Positions 22,406-35,208 of a DNA stretch of 64,000 nt are shown in pieces. The stretch covers positions 1 to 64,000 of the forward strand of contig ML991821.1 of the NCBI GenBank assembly GCA_010094025.1, given 5' to 3'. The stretch's first letter is position 1. The number at the start of each line of letters is the position of its first letter. The notes below the pieces were generated by a model. It worked only from the letters and a program-made list of their open reading frames with translations. It ran no database searches and was not told the origin of the DNA. The stretch is from Viridothelium virens (Eukaryota; Ascomycota; Dothideomycetes; Trypetheliales; Trypetheliaceae). The position numbers and the translations under genes are program-made.

Positions 22406-24030
22406 TCACAACTTTGACTGTTTCCCACTCACTCTATCCAGTTGCAGCGGATCCTTCTTCTGGATCCCATATTTTCTCGCCACCTGCTCTGTAGCCTCTT
22501 TCTGCCATGCCAACTTCTTTCTCAGCGCAGTGCCCCTCCTGTTCTCATTCCGACCCATCTGCAGTAAATGTACCTCATCCGGACCATCTACAATCCTCAT
22601 CGTTCTGCCCTGTGCATACATATTCGCCAACGGCGTATCTTGACTCACACCTGCGCCACCAAATGCCTGAATCGCCTTATCGACTACATCCAACATGACC
22701 TTCGGCACAAACACCTTCGCCTCAGCAATCTCCTTCAGCGCCGCCTTCGCATCCTTGCTGTCGATCTTGATGGCCGCGTTCAATACCATCAGCCGCGCGG
22801 CATCGATCTCAATCCGCGACCGCGCGACCCGCTCGAGCATGACGCCGTGCTCCGAGAGGTTCTTCCCGAACGGCTTCTTCGTGGGGTCGTTCATGCGAGC
22901 AATCATCCACTCGAGCGCCTTTTCCGCCGAGCCGATGTTCCGCATCGCGTGATGGATTCGGCCCGGGCCCAGACGTCCCTGGATGATTTCGAAGCCGCGG
23001 CCGGGGCCGAGCACCATGTTGGAGGCCGGCACGCGGACGTTGTTGAAGGAGATGTGGCCGTGGCCGTGTGGAGCGTCGTCGTAGCCGAAGACGGAGAGCA
23101 TGCGGTTGATGGTGATGCCGGGCGTGGAGGCGGGGACGAGGATGACGGATTGCTGGGCGTAGGGCTTAGGGTTCGAAGGGTCGGATTTGCCCATGACTAT
23201 GTAGATTTGGCAGCGAGGATCACCTGCGCCAGAGGACCACCATTTCTGCGGCGGAGATGAGCATTCAGTGTTGTTGGGCGAAGGGCCGCAGAAGGGGAGA
23301 AAAAGCTGGGGAGCTTACTTGACCATTCAATATCCACTCATTGCCCTCTTGCTGCATTCGCAGCTCAATGTTGGTGGCATCACTGCTCGCAACTTGTGGC
23401 TCCGTCATCAGAAAGGCACTCCTGATCTTTCCTTCCAATAGTGGTGTTAACCACTCCCTCTTTTGCTGTTCCGTTCCATACTTGGCAATGACCTCCATGT
23501 TCCCCGTATCTGGTGCAGCACAGTTGGTCGCCTCAGACGCTACTCTTGACTTGCCAAGCATTTCAGCCATCAACCCATACTCGAGATTTGAAAATCCGGC
23601 CCCCTCTTTGAAGTGGTTCTTTGGTAGGAACATGTTCCATAGCCCCAGCTCTTTCGCGCGCTTTTTTAAGTCTTCTATGACCGGAGGATGAGATGAAAAG
23701 CGACTTGCGACGCCCTCTCCAATCTGTTGCACGTATACAGGGTCTGCTGGGACGCATTCTTCTTCGACAAATTTCTCGACCTGTCATCGCTTTGTTAGCC
23801 TACACACTCTGTGAACTAGTCTTATGGATTGAGGTTACTATTCTCTCGCATCTTCACAGTCCGGGGGTAATGCATGAGAGTAGAAGTGGGCAACATACAG
23901 TGTCTAACGTCTTCTTTGCTCTGTCGCTTACAAATGGCCGTGCAATGATTGGTATCCTCTCCGAAGCCGGTGGTTGCGCGTTCGCATCTATCATGAGCTT
24001 CTCCGAGACATCGTTCTTGGCCTGAGACAT
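22406..24030 (-). CDS. acyl-CoA dehydrogenase family protein
   Basis: Three exons, 23899-24030, 23319-23780 and 22406-23245; 477 aa. It is an FAD-dependent acyl-CoA dehydrogenase of the ACAD10/11-like fungal branch. Seen: [17 protein letters not shown] and [17 protein letters not shown], which are the substrate and flavin side motifs of the middle domain; [31 protein letters not shown]; and the C-terminal [21 protein letters not shown] with [11 protein letters not shown]. An N-terminal domain of about 60 residues precedes the core. No peroxisomal SKL tripeptide at the very end, though QSKL closes the protein, and SKL is indeed its last three residues, so peroxisomal targeting (PTS1) is likely. 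The natural substrate cannot be read from sequence. Confidence 0.92.
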
Positions 24031-24554
24031 TTTGGCTGTCCCAATCGGAGCTCTTCCAGGCTATATCAAGCAGAAATAGAAATGGGATAGACGAAATGGT
24101 CTTCTGAAGGAGTAGCCGAGAATCGAAGAGGTCGCTAGAGCTCACATTATGATGACGGGATGGAGTTTGGTCGCCGCGGGGCAGAGCTGCCGAAATACCT
24201 CGGCCTGGAGGAGAGCCAAAGCCACCAGACGGACAGACAAAGCTCAGCGACAGCAATGTACATGGAGCCTTGCAAGGAAGCTGAGCATTTCGAGCAATTG
24301 CAGAAGAATGAGAGCTGTTGAATAAGGACAAGAATTTGCCTTTTTGTACTATTTGACCTATATACACCTAAATCATACCTCAGAAGACCTCCGTGGATCA
24401 ATTGATCACTCCCAAACCCAGCGATGTCGAAGTAGAGAAAATACAAACGAAAAGGCGGCGTAGCCATACTTCTCAATGATCAACCCCTTATATCTACATC
24501 AGCCCTTTTGCCAATAGTAATTACGACTCTGTCCTCAACACAGTCCTCAACTCA
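24031..24554. other. intergenic, no gene seen
   Basis: About 520 bases lie between two minus-strand genes: the promoter of the acyl-CoA dehydrogenase and the 3' region of the ABC transporter. The open frame at 24147-24476 has no recognisable features. Confidence 0.4.
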
Positions 24555-27500
24555 TCAACTATCATCTACTAATCTCCTCGCCTCCCACGCCCGCTTCGCC
24601 TCCTTCTCTAGTACTTCCAAGTCCCCACTCATCTCGCACATTCCCCTAAAGATACCCGCCTTCTTGATTCCCAACTCTCTTGCCTCATCTCCACCTTGGC
24701 CCTCCTCCTCATCTGCTCTCAATAATTCCCACGGCCCTCCAAACTCCACCACCTCGCCCCTGTCCAATACCAGCACCTTATCGTAATCGACAATCGTCTG
24801 GAGCCGATGGGCAATCGTGACAGTGGTATTGCGGATCTCACGGATAGTCTCCTGGATCTTGCCGTCGGTGGCGTAGTCGATGCTCGCTGTCGCCTCATCC
24901 ATAAGGAGGACGCGAGGATTTTTAAGGAGGGCGCGGGCGAGGCAGAGGAGCTGGCGCTGGCCTTGGGAGAGGTTGGTACCGGACTCAGCGACGGGGGAGG
25001 AGAGGTTGAGGAAGATGTTTTTATTGTCAGCGTGGGAGGGCGAGACAGGGGAGGCCTGATGAATGGGAGTGGTTGGGGATGTTGAGGACGTGAGAGGGGT
25101 GGCTGGGCTGTTAGCGCCGGAGGTGCTGGGAGGGCCAACAAGCTGGACACGGCGGAGGGCGGTAAAGATTTCTTCATCGGTGAAGAGGTTGAAAGGGTCG
25201 AGGTTGGAGCGGATGGTGCCGGTGAAGAGGGTGGGATCTGGACGGACGGGGTTAGTAACGAAGCTCGATGACGGGAAAGAACAGATAGATGCTCACCTTG
25301 CGGGACCATGACGATATTCTCTCGCAGATCCTGTAGTCCGATGGTCCCGATGTCGATGCCGTCGACGAAAATCTTTCCCTCCTCGGCCTCCAACGCTCTG
25401 AATAGTGCCATTGCTAAGGAACTCTTGCCAGCACCAGTCCTTCCCACAACGCCCACCTTTTCACCGGGCTGAATCTTGAAGCTGATACCTTTGAGCACGA
25501 GATCGAAATCTTCCCTGTACCTTGTGCTATATTCCTTGAACTCTACTCCACCCTTTTCCGGCCAGCCTGTCGGAGGTCGACTCTCAGGCACAATAGCTTC
25601 GGCTTCCTGATCCACGTCAATGTACTCCTGTATCCGCTCTACAGAGTTCATGTTCTGTTCATTGCTGGCATAGAGCCTAACGAACCAGAGCATATTCTCC
25701 GTAAAGGTCACGGCGTACGTGAGAGCTAGACCTGCAGCACCAGCATCCACACGTCCCACACTAAGAATGACAAACATAGCGGTGCAGAAGGAAATGAGGG
25801 AGCCGATGACGTCGGCACGAAAAGCGAGCCAACGATTGGTGGCCCAGACATATATGAATGGGCGGTTATGCGCGTTGACTCGGCTAAGATTGTCGCGAAC
25901 AAAGCGCCTCTCGTCTCCGTATGCACGAATAGTGACCATACCAGATAATGTTTCGCCAAATTGCTGATACAGCGGGCTGCGTTGGATCGATTCGATACGT
26001 TTGAGATCGCGCGAAGAGTTAATGTAGAGATAGCCCGCACCGATGTAGAGTAGTGCGATCAGGACGGCGGCGATGAGGAATGGGGGAGTGATGACTGAAA
26101 TGAGGATGACGATCGTCAGTATGGAGAATAGACAGTGCACAACGCCAACAGCCACGGGTGCGATTTCTTGATCAACGTTTTCGATGTCGCGAGAGAAGCG
26201 GTTCATGATCTGGCCTAGGGGTGTTGTATCGAAGAAGCGGAACTTGGCATGCATGATGGATTGCATTAGCCGCGAATGTATTCTTCGCGAAGCAGCGAGA
26301 GAGCCACCGAATAGGACTCCTTCTCTGATAAGTGTGATTACCATGTAAACTACACCTAATATGGCGTAGACTCCAAGATAGTAGCCAGCATTTACTGTTG
26401 TAGGTGGAGCGTCCATCGCGGAATCCACACCCTGAACTGTCAAGGCGGGCTGAGATGGCTCTGTCAGAGAAAGGGGCAAGCTCCAGATGCAAGAACCACT
26501 CGTTAAACAAGACGACGCACTGCTAATATGCCCTTGAACATGAGAGAGTGGAGAATTATGATGAGCCCCACCCTGTATCCGGACATCACTACGATCATAA
26601 GCATTCGCCCACTGTCGTATCCAGACATTTGTCGATACGTTGGAAATCTGCTGCAGACCAAAGACGAGGCCAGCAAATACCCAGTAGTACCATGGACCCA
26701 TTGCTGAAAGATACATAAAGATGATCCGGAATTTGACTCGTCCCACGGCTTTACCTTCTTTTTGCGCTTCTCTTATGTCGTCCTCGTCGTCAGAGTCCTG
26801 TGGCTTACTCGCACCATTGGCCTGAGTGCCGCTATTACCGTTCATACCGTTCGCGTGACCATCCTCTTCGTTAGCAGTCTCTTGCTCTGCTGGCGTCGAG
26901 GCTCTCGAAGCCTTGATAGATGCTGCACGAGACACCGGCCGAGATCTAGTAAGGTCTTCTCCAAGCATGCCGGAATTAATGACTTTAGTAGGAGACCCTT
27001 GGGCCGTAATTCTGCCATTATCAAGCACCACAGCCGTGTGAGTCTGAGGTAGACATAAGACGGCATTATGGGTGACGAGAATGCACGTCCTGTTCCACAT
27101 CAATGGACCTAGAAGTGCTTTGTCGAAAATCCATTTTGCCGTATGGGAATCGACAGCGCTCAAGACGTCGTCGAGCAACACGTGTCGCGCATTGCAATAC
27201 AAGGCTCGTGCCAGAGAAATGCGCTGCTTTTGACCGCCAGAGAGGGTCACGCCCTTTTCACCCACCAGTGTATTGTCACCATGGTCAAGGATTTCAAGGT
27301 CTCTTCGCAAGGAACATGCAGAGATCACGTTTCTATACCTGCTCGCATCCCATGGACTCGCAAACGTGATATTTTCCTTAATTGTACCGTTCACAAGCCA
27401 AGCTTGCTGAGCACAGTACGCGACACTTTCCGTCAGTCCAGTATCTGGATCTGGCTTCCGGTCTTCTCGACTACGACCACCCGGTAGATAGACATTGCCG

Positions 27501-29771
27501 TTGAGAAGCGTCATTTCGCCCAAAAGAGCCATGAGTAAAGATGTTTTGCCGCTGCCCGTAGGCCCGATGATCGTGTTGAGCTGACCGACCTTAAATTTGA
27601 CGTCAAGATCCATCAGGCGGAAATCATCCGTATCTCTTCCCCCCCAAGAGAACGAAGCGCGGTCGAATCCGATGACAGGATTCTCGTTCTCATCGACCTC
27701 CTCATTTTTCAACTGCCTATACTTTTCACTTTCCGGCTCGTTCAGGTATTCTTCTATACGGTCGACGGAGACCTTGGATTCCTGGACGTGCGCAACCATG
27801 TCGGCGACCTGGTCCAGAGGAACGCGGAGAATTGTAAACAAGGAAAGTGCGGTAAACGCAATGGACGGAGGGAGCGGCTTTGCTTCCACCATGGTATAGA
27901 CAAGGAATGACAGGAAAGTAATAAGCACAGGGGCTCCTGACCAGATAGTCGCTGCAATCGCCCAAATAATATACCTATCTCGTAGTCGGCGCATCTCTTT
28001 TGCTCGAACTTCCTCGACCTGGCCAATGAAACGCTGCTCCCAAGCAAAGAACTTGATAATTCGAATATTTGTCAGAACTTCGTTGGTCGTATGTATCCGA
28101 ACATCGGTCGCAGCGAGGATCTGCTTCTGAATGGCTGAAAACCTGTTCGCAATGAAGATATTGATGGGTAGCAGAAAAATCATCATGCCGATCCCGACGA
28201 TGGAGCTGGAACCCATGATACTATAGAGCAAAAGCACTGCGACCACGACTTGCACCGGTGTTTCGGCCCACAGAAAATGAAGATATGCGCTGATTTCACT
28301 GAGTTTGAACGAGTCGACCGCCATGAGATTGATAATCGTCCCGGAAGTTACTTGCTCGGAAGCATCAGCGAGCTTGGTGTCTGGCTTGGCAACCTCAATA
28401 ACTTTCTTTTTACGACCGAAACACATGAGCTTTTTCAACAGCCCCACCTTCTCGTCTTTCGCTTTTTGGGATTGGCCAAGGACTTTGTCTGCGCCAGCAG
28501 CCGCTCTCCGTCTAAGGGCTTTCGCATAGATTTCCCCAATGATGATGGCCCGGAGCCTGATACAGATTTTGCGACCGATCCAGAGGGACTGACCTCCCGA
28601 GACTGCAGAAATACAGCCAGAAACAAATAGTAAGATAACATAGAACCAGGCGGCATTTTGAGGAACACTTGCGGGATTCTCAACATACTCCAGGATAGCC
28701 TTGAGTAGCAAAGTCGGCGCGAACAGATTAAGCCCCCGAAGGGCGGACCAAAGAGCCTGAATGATGAAGGCACGTTTGAAGTAACTTGTAAGGTGGAAAG
28801 CAAGCACATTCGTTTTCTTAACTTGTCGATAATCCGCTAGAACAGCTGCAGCTTTGTCCTTTGCCATCAAATTCCACACATCTGCCAGCTCGAATGATTT
28901 CTTGTAACCATCCCAGATCAGAGAATCCACCCAGGCAAAGGTCGCTAGCGAAAAAACGCTGGCAAGCGGTTCCTTGGACGGAGGGATGTCGCCCTCATAC
29001 TCCAATTCAATGGCTTTGTTGCCTTTGCGAGACAGAAGCGCGATCAGAAGAAGCAAGGTAGAGAGTACAAAGTTGGCGATCATCAATGACCGGGATTGGT
29101 GCGAACGTGGATGGATCAACGCCGATCGGAATAGAAGGACGGTAAAGACCCACTGAAAGCTGTACAGAACGAGAGTGTGGTACCAGAGTCTTGGAAAGGA
29201 GAAGCTCAATGAATTAGTAGACAGCAGCCGAAGAGAGGCTAGAGTAGCGATGTATGCCCATGCCACCATCTCCGCGATACCAGCGATCGTTCCATGCGGA
29301 CCCCACGCTTTTGTCGCAAGCGCGGCGATCTGGATGGCCAGTTCCCCGAGCACTACCAGCTCCTCGAATGTCACTAGCCAACGCTCTCCTCGAGGCTTGT
29401 CTACGTTGATGACTGAGGGCTGGGTCTGGCTGATGGTAGGCTGGAGGGTCAGATAATCATCCTCGTCTTCGTCTTCATCTGTATCCACTTCCTCCCGATT
29501 GGGCACATGGATTGACCAGACATGGTGCACGTTGTCAAGGGCTTTGTACGCATGATAATATCTGGACCGTTTTGCAGCTTGGAAGAGTTGGAAGCAGAGG
29601 TATATTAACGAACCGCCAACTGCGATGAGAGGGAATAGGGTTTGTAGGTAGCTGTTTCATCTCAGCAAAATGGCGCTCTGGACTGTCTGGTAGTCAGATG
29701 ACTCACTCTCTTTGGAAGCATTTTGAGAAATCATCGACATTCCATACGGGGCCCTTGCAATGCGCAAACAT
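24555..29771 (-). CDS. ABCC-type full ABC transporter (YBT1-like)
   Basis: Three exons, 29707-29771, 25297-29651 and 24555-25237; 1700 aa. A full transporter with an N-terminal extra membrane domain, two six-helix domains and two nucleotide-binding domains. NBD1 has GPTGSGKTSL, LSGGQKQR and a degenerate Walker B ending LLDDVLSAVD. NBD2 has GRTGAGKSSL, LSQGQRQL and a canonical LLMDEATASID, an asymmetry usual for ABCC proteins. A Ser/Pro-rich insertion between LRRVQLVGP and FLNLSSPVAESGTNLSQ in NBD2, and the overall length, point to the vacuolar bile-acid permease branch (Ybt1) over Ycf1. The substrate is probably an organic anion or conjugate, but cannot be read directly. The second intron is short (59 bases) and stays partly open, which can mislead gene finders into a false C-terminus. 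Confidence 0.93.
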
Positions 29772-30959
29772 GGCCCGTTAGATCGGTACTTCCAAAGACG
29801 GCGGGGGCGATGGGCTCGGGACTATCGATCGCACAGTGAGCAGAAGTGAGCAGGCATTGGAGTGATTCCAATGGTGTTGTTTGATGGAGGTTGAGTTGAC
29901 GTTGGAGCTATAAGTCACCGTGGCGACTGGGCCAGAGGTGCTAGAAGTGCAGAGGTGATAGGCGCGAAATTGGTGGTGGATCTGAAGACCGGGGGCAAGC
30001 AGAACCAAAATGCCGATTTCGGGTTCTCGATGACGTTCAAAGCTCGCTTGACCTGGGGAAATTTGGTTTCGATCGGCTTAGCTCCCTGTCAATTTTTTTT
30101 ATATATTCCTCCGTAAATTCATCCCTCAGGATGTTCAAATATCAATTCCGACGACAGGTATTCCAATCTGAGTCATGCTTGGCTCAAAGCCAAGCTTCTG
30201 ACTGGGTTCTTCACCAGCAAACTGCGGGGAGAGTGCTTGCTCAGTTATCTGGCAGATGCAAACCCCATCACTTACCTTGCTCTCTCCTCCTGCGGCCAGA
30301 AGCCAATCCTTGCTTTGTTACTCCACAACCGTTGACACTCGACTCTCGTATGAATTCACTGAAGATATCGCTGAGCAAGACTCGCGCGAGGCCGAATGAA
30401 GCGCCCTATAAACGTACGATCTGAGGGACAAAATAACTATACAAAATGACATGTCTGATGCAAAACGATCCAATCAGCGCTCACTCGCATGGGGAAGTCC
30501 AGTGGCGGTCAGCCTTTTGAAGTTACAGTAAGTAAGACGGCCTTGGACTTTGCAGTCAAAGAGGGCATGGGGAGAATCCGAAGAAAGTCCCCGCAATCCA
30601 AGCCAACTTGTGGATCCATTCATCTTGACTTGGCTCGCCCACCAGTAATGGAACATTCGAACAAGCTTTCGCTGGTTATGTATGAGGTACGATCTCTCTC
30701 CACGACCTCAACAAGAAGTCAGGATTTCAGTCTCGCGTCTGACGAGGGAGGCTAGATTCGGGCAAGAACTCGAGTGAGGACTTCGGCATTGTCATTGATT
30801 CTCTATGTGGGGGCTTCACGGTTGTATCTAGTCTTATTCGCAGGCATCAACCTACAGATGCATTGCCACCAAAGAAAATTGAGAAAAAGGATTGAGTCAA
30901 CGCAATTTCTACATATGCACACCGAGCACATACTTACACGTCGACCGTCTTGCTCACCG
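29772..30959. other. intergenic, no gene seen
   Basis: About 1.2 kb lies between the ABC transporter start and the end of COQ8. Several open frames of 60-100 codons exist on the plus strand, none with a known motif or splice partner. The 300 bases before the transporter presumably hold its promoter. Confidence 0.4.
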
Positions 30960-33443
30960 CTATTCTGCCTCCAATATCCTCTCCGCCTCCTCCGTCCTTG
31001 TCCCTCCTCTCCCTTCCCACGCTCCTACCGCCTCCTCAAATATCTCCTTACATGGTACTCGACTTCCCAAACGCGCTAACAACAAAAATGCTCCACTCAG
31101 TTTCCGATGCAGACTATACGTCTCCTCCGGCGGGGGCGCCAACCGGTCCCGCAGCATCGTCGGAATGAACCCCCTCACCCTCTCCGTCACCGTCTGATCC
31201 CGGAAATCGTAGACCTCCGGTGCACCCTTGGCAAACGGCTCCGCGAGTGTGAGCACGCTGTTCACGTGCGCGTCCGCCATCGCCTTGCTCTCCTGCCCCG
31301 TCAGATACCCGAGCTCGATCGAGAGCTCGCGGATCTGGTCACGGTCGCTGCGGGATGCCGCGCGCAGCGTGCGGATATACGGCGCGATGAACTGCTGCGG
31401 GTACTCGCGGGCGGCGCCGAAGTCGAGGAGCTCGAGCTTACCGGTGGAGGGGTTGAAGAGGAAGTTGGTCCAGTTGGGGTCGGTCTGCATGAAGGCGAAG
31501 TCGCAGAGTTCGCGGAGGCAGAGGCGGAGGAGCTGCGTGCCAATGCGGTCGCGCTGGGACTGGGCTAGGGTGGGCGCGAGCTTCGTGACGGCCGTGCCGG
31601 ACATGAAGTCCGCGGTTAGGACTTGGGCTCCAGAGGCTTCCATGTGGATTTTGGGGACGGTGAAGATTTCTTGATCGGTTGGTGAAGAAAGGAGCTCTAC
31701 GAACTTGGAGGCGCACCGTGCTTCGCGGATATAGTCGCATTCCCAGGCGAGCTCGATGCGGGCATTCGCAATTGTCTTGTCTAGAAAGAGACCTTTTGGT
31801 AGAAGACGGGAGGCTGTCAAGAGCAACGAGAGATTAGAGAGGTCGGAGGAGATGGAAGAAGCAACGCCAGGATATTGGATCTTGACTGCCACAGGGCTAT
31901 TGCTGGATTTCAAGGTTGCTTTGTGAACCTGACCTATTGATGCAGCAGCTATAGGCTGCTCATCGAACGAGTTGAAAAGGTCCCTCCATTCCGGTCCGAG
32001 GTTTGCTGAGAGGACTTGGTTGCGCTGAGAAGCAGGCATATAGTCGGCATTGTCCTGGACGCGCTGAAGGATTTGGTTGATAGGCTCGGGAAGCATCTTC
32101 GAATCTGAGGAGCGTCAACAGGTCACCCTTGAGAGCGTAGAAATCGACTCAGACCTTGAAAGCTCATCATTTGTCCCAACTTTAACGCAGCTCCTCGCAT
32201 ACGTGACAGCTTCGCAACAAGTCTTTCCATATTAGCCTCGCTCAACATGAGGGAGCCCCCAGATACACCACTTCCAGTCGCTCGTCGCCAGCTCTCCCCG
32301 ACAGCCCCGAAAGCCATGCTGGTAGCGAGACCGCCGTATTGCCATATTCTTCCAAACCTGGTAGAGGGTACTCGAGATTCATGCATCTTGTAAGAAGATT
32401 GTTCTGATCCGCTCAACGCCTCGGTGGCAGCCTACCACCCGTCTGTCAGTAATCAGCAAGAAGAAGTCTGCGCTGGTAAACATTCGCCGTACCTCTGTTG
32501 TAGCACCAGAGCTATCTGTGTCTTTTGCCATCAAAGAAGCCAAATCCTTCGCTTCCTCGTCAGGATGTTCAATGGTCAACTCGGGAACCTCGCTATCTGC
32601 AACAGCTCGACGCTGATCGAGCTTACCCGCAGCCGAAGTACGAACGTTGAATGTATCCTGGTCCTTGCCTTCGGCCAACTTCGAATGCTCAAGGGGTGTT
32701 CTGCTTGCTGCATTCATCCGCATTCCAACTTGTCTCTCTCCGCTCTTTTGCCCACCAAGCATTTTCGAGATCTTGGGGCTATGGAAAACGTCCGTATTGA
32801 TGCCTTCAGGGACTTTTTCTTGCACAGGCTCTGCTTCTTGCTGGGGCAGTTGTTGCTCTGTCTGGTGTCCTCGAGATGAATAATATACATCTTGATTGAT
32901 TTGCCCATCTTGGACATTTGCATCTGAGCCTTGTGTGTCTTCTGTATGCTTTGGTAATTTCATGCGTGGTAGGGACGAGAGCTCGGGCGTAGCAGTCCTC
33001 GGCCTTTCGTGAAAGACATCTTGATCGTTGGTTGGTGGTGATTCAGGCTGTGATCCGGTGGCTAGCGATGGTATTTGCGATTCTGCTTGACGTTGCAGCG
33101 TCCGAGCATCTGCAGGGACTGATTTGGATATCGCTCCTGTCTGATCTTCTTCTCCCGCAACGCTGTCACGTCCAGGTCCCGACTTGTCGTGTCCCTTCGA
33201 CTGGGCTTCTGAAGAAAAGACTGAACTGTAATTTGCTCCTGTCTCATCGAGACGCTGTGCGAGATTGTACGCTGCTTCTGCTGTCACTGTAACTCGATCT
33301 GTCTGGCTCTTGACAGCCTTGGCAAGGGTGGATGTCTTGCTGTAGATATCGAGCTTTTGCGATCGGAGAGCGATGTGCTGCTTTGCAATACTCCTAGCAG
33401 CATTGAACAATTTAGCGGCATCTACCAACCGCTTGCCTGCCAT
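30960..33443 (-). CDS. COQ8: Coq8, mitochondrial ABC1/ADCK atypical kinase
   Basis: Three exons, 32493-33443, 32155-32431 and 30960-32104; 790 aa. Coq8 supports coenzyme Q synthesis on the inner mitochondrial membrane and has ATPase rather than ordinary kinase activity. The family marks are present: KLGQ (about 401-404) in [14 protein letters not shown], the Ala-rich loop AAAS (about 462-465) in place of a Gly-rich loop, the nucleotide-binding Lys in [10 protein letters not shown], the catalytic-type segment [13 protein letters not shown] and the metal-binding [10 protein letters not shown]. The first 300 residues are a long hydrophilic linker with repeated (N)QDVF/TF motifs, typical of filamentous fungi. 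Confidence 0.95.
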
Positions 33444-33853
33444 GAGGCTGAGTCCGGGTAGTCATTGCATCGTGGGCGGTGGGATAGGGATTGTTTTGCA
33501 CTTAGCACCAAAAAAGTTCGATTTGAAGTCTAGATGCAAGATGACGTAGCTTCGTACAAGAATAGCGGGATGGAAATTGCTCGCTACGAACTCGAGAAAA
33601 CGTCCCCACGCCTCAATCTCTCAAGATGAGCGCTGGTCAAAATATTCATCATTCTTCACGCGAGCCATGAGATGCACACTGATGGTAGGCACATCGATTA
33701 CCATTGATGGAGCTATTTGATCAACCTCATCCCATGACTCCCGAATAAACACGCGAATTGTCTTGTTCTATCTTGCGATTTGTCCTTCCTCACGACTCCA
33801 CCAAAAAGTCTACTGACACCTCCGGAACGATGATGTCGGGCCTCCGACTATGA
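33444..33853. other. intergenic, no gene seen
   Basis: About 410 bases lie upstream of COQ8 and downstream of the next minus-strand gene. It is likely the COQ8 promoter. Confidence 0.4.
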
Positions 33854-35208
33854 CTACTGGGGACCTTCCCAGCCAGAGTATTGCGATGGTCCTATAATTG
33901 ATCTGTTAGCCAACAGCTTTACAGGCTGGCGAGCTGGGGCTTTGACTACCTCTCTTGTACCCCAATCCCACCAATCGACAACCTTTCCATTAAACCGATA
34001 TGAATATCTGTGTTTCGGCTCAAAGTCACCACGCTCATGATTTTCCGGATAAAGCTCTATATCGAACTCGAGGCAATTCCCGGGAAACAATGTTACGAAA
34101 CGATCATCTTCTCCAATGGGTTTGTCTTCGCGTTCGTATCGTTCAGGAAGCACATAGTCTGGCTGCACCCATTCCGGGCCTCTCTCGGAATAGTGAATGA
34201 GACAACAATTGCCACCGTACTCAATCTGACCAAGATCCATAGGATACAGGGTGATGGGCTTCCCATTCGTTGCTTCCGAAGCTTCATACGTAAGTTTCGT
34301 CTCAACATTATAGTGCCCATCTAGATGCAGCAATGGACCAGCGTGCATAGAGAGTGAAAGTACAGGGGCATCCGGACTGTATGCGAGTGGTCAGCGTGTC
34401 AGGATCATGCTCCCTCGACAGAGGAGACACTAACTCTCGTTGAGAAGATGGGATTGTTCCGGGCACCTGCCCTCGAAGTCGCTTCTGCAGCCTCCTCCAT
34501 TTTTCCTCTTCGGCATTAGCTGCTTGGATCCCTCGATTCCGTATCCAACGATCTCGATCGGGCCAGGGCTCGTTTTCCTGCCGGACTTCGAACTCAATCA
34601 AATTCGAAGGCGGCAGCCAAAGCGGTGACTGATTGGTCAGCTCTGACGCTTTCCGGCCATGTCGCTCAGAAATTCTGCCATAGCCCCATTCAGAAATCTC
34701 CCCGCCGGGCCAAAAGAACTGGTAGGTTTCTCCGACTCGCATATATTCATAGAACTCTTCCGGAAAAGAAGCCATACGTTGGTGCTGCGCGTTGAAGGCC
34801 ACTTCGGAGAATTCTTGTCCATTTACTGAATTATCCTCCTCGCTGGCTTGTAGACATCTCAACTGTACCTTCTCTGCCGATCTATTCGGATGTTCAGCGG
34901 TACTCGGGGATATACGCAACATCACGAATTTGCCCTCTTTCAGAGCTTGATAGGGGTTCCAGTATAGGATGATAGTTTTGTCTTTCTCATTGATATCCAT
35001 CGGCTCCAACCATTTTAAGGTCGAAATAAAGTGAAATGGAAGCGTCAATGTCAATTTGGTTTTGCCTTCTATTTGCAAGGATATCTTTGGTATACTGGGA
35101 CTATTCAATAGGTCAGCTATTAGTGCAAGAATTAGACGTTCGGCGTCGATGGAAGAGCGTGTACTCAAGATTTGACCTTCTCAGCATCATGAAGTCTTTT
35201 GCAGCCAT
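33854..35208 (-). CDS. conserved-looking fungal protein of unknown function
   Basis: The model has three exons, 35177-35208, 34435-35100 and 33854-34376; 406 aa. The second intron (34377-34434, GTTAGT...CAG) is solid because the frame and sequence run on (SSQRDPDAPVLSLSM). The first exon is tentative: MAAKDFMMLR joins to SPSIPKISLQIEG through a weak GTCAAA donor. The protein has an N-terminal beta-rich part (LTLTLPFHFISTLKWLEP), an aromatic-rich middle (YQFFWPGGEISEWGYG) and a C-terminal block with YGGNCCLIHYSERGPEW and WWDWGTREVV. It looks soluble, with no signal peptide or membrane span. I do not recognise a named family. Confidence 0.65.

Noticed and set aside
22568-23260. 230-codon plus-strand open frame
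   Set aside because: It lies antisense to the acyl-CoA dehydrogenase exon 3 and its sequence is Arg/His-rich shadow of that GC-rich frame.
24719-25300. C-terminal end of the unspliced 1603-codon ABC transporter frame
   Set aside because: It reads through the 59-base intron at 25238-25296 into a wrong frame. Splicing restores the canonical second nucleotide-binding domain.
31107-31674. Plus-strand frames opposite COQ8
   Set aside because: Antisense to the conserved kinase-like domain of COQ8; no independent features.
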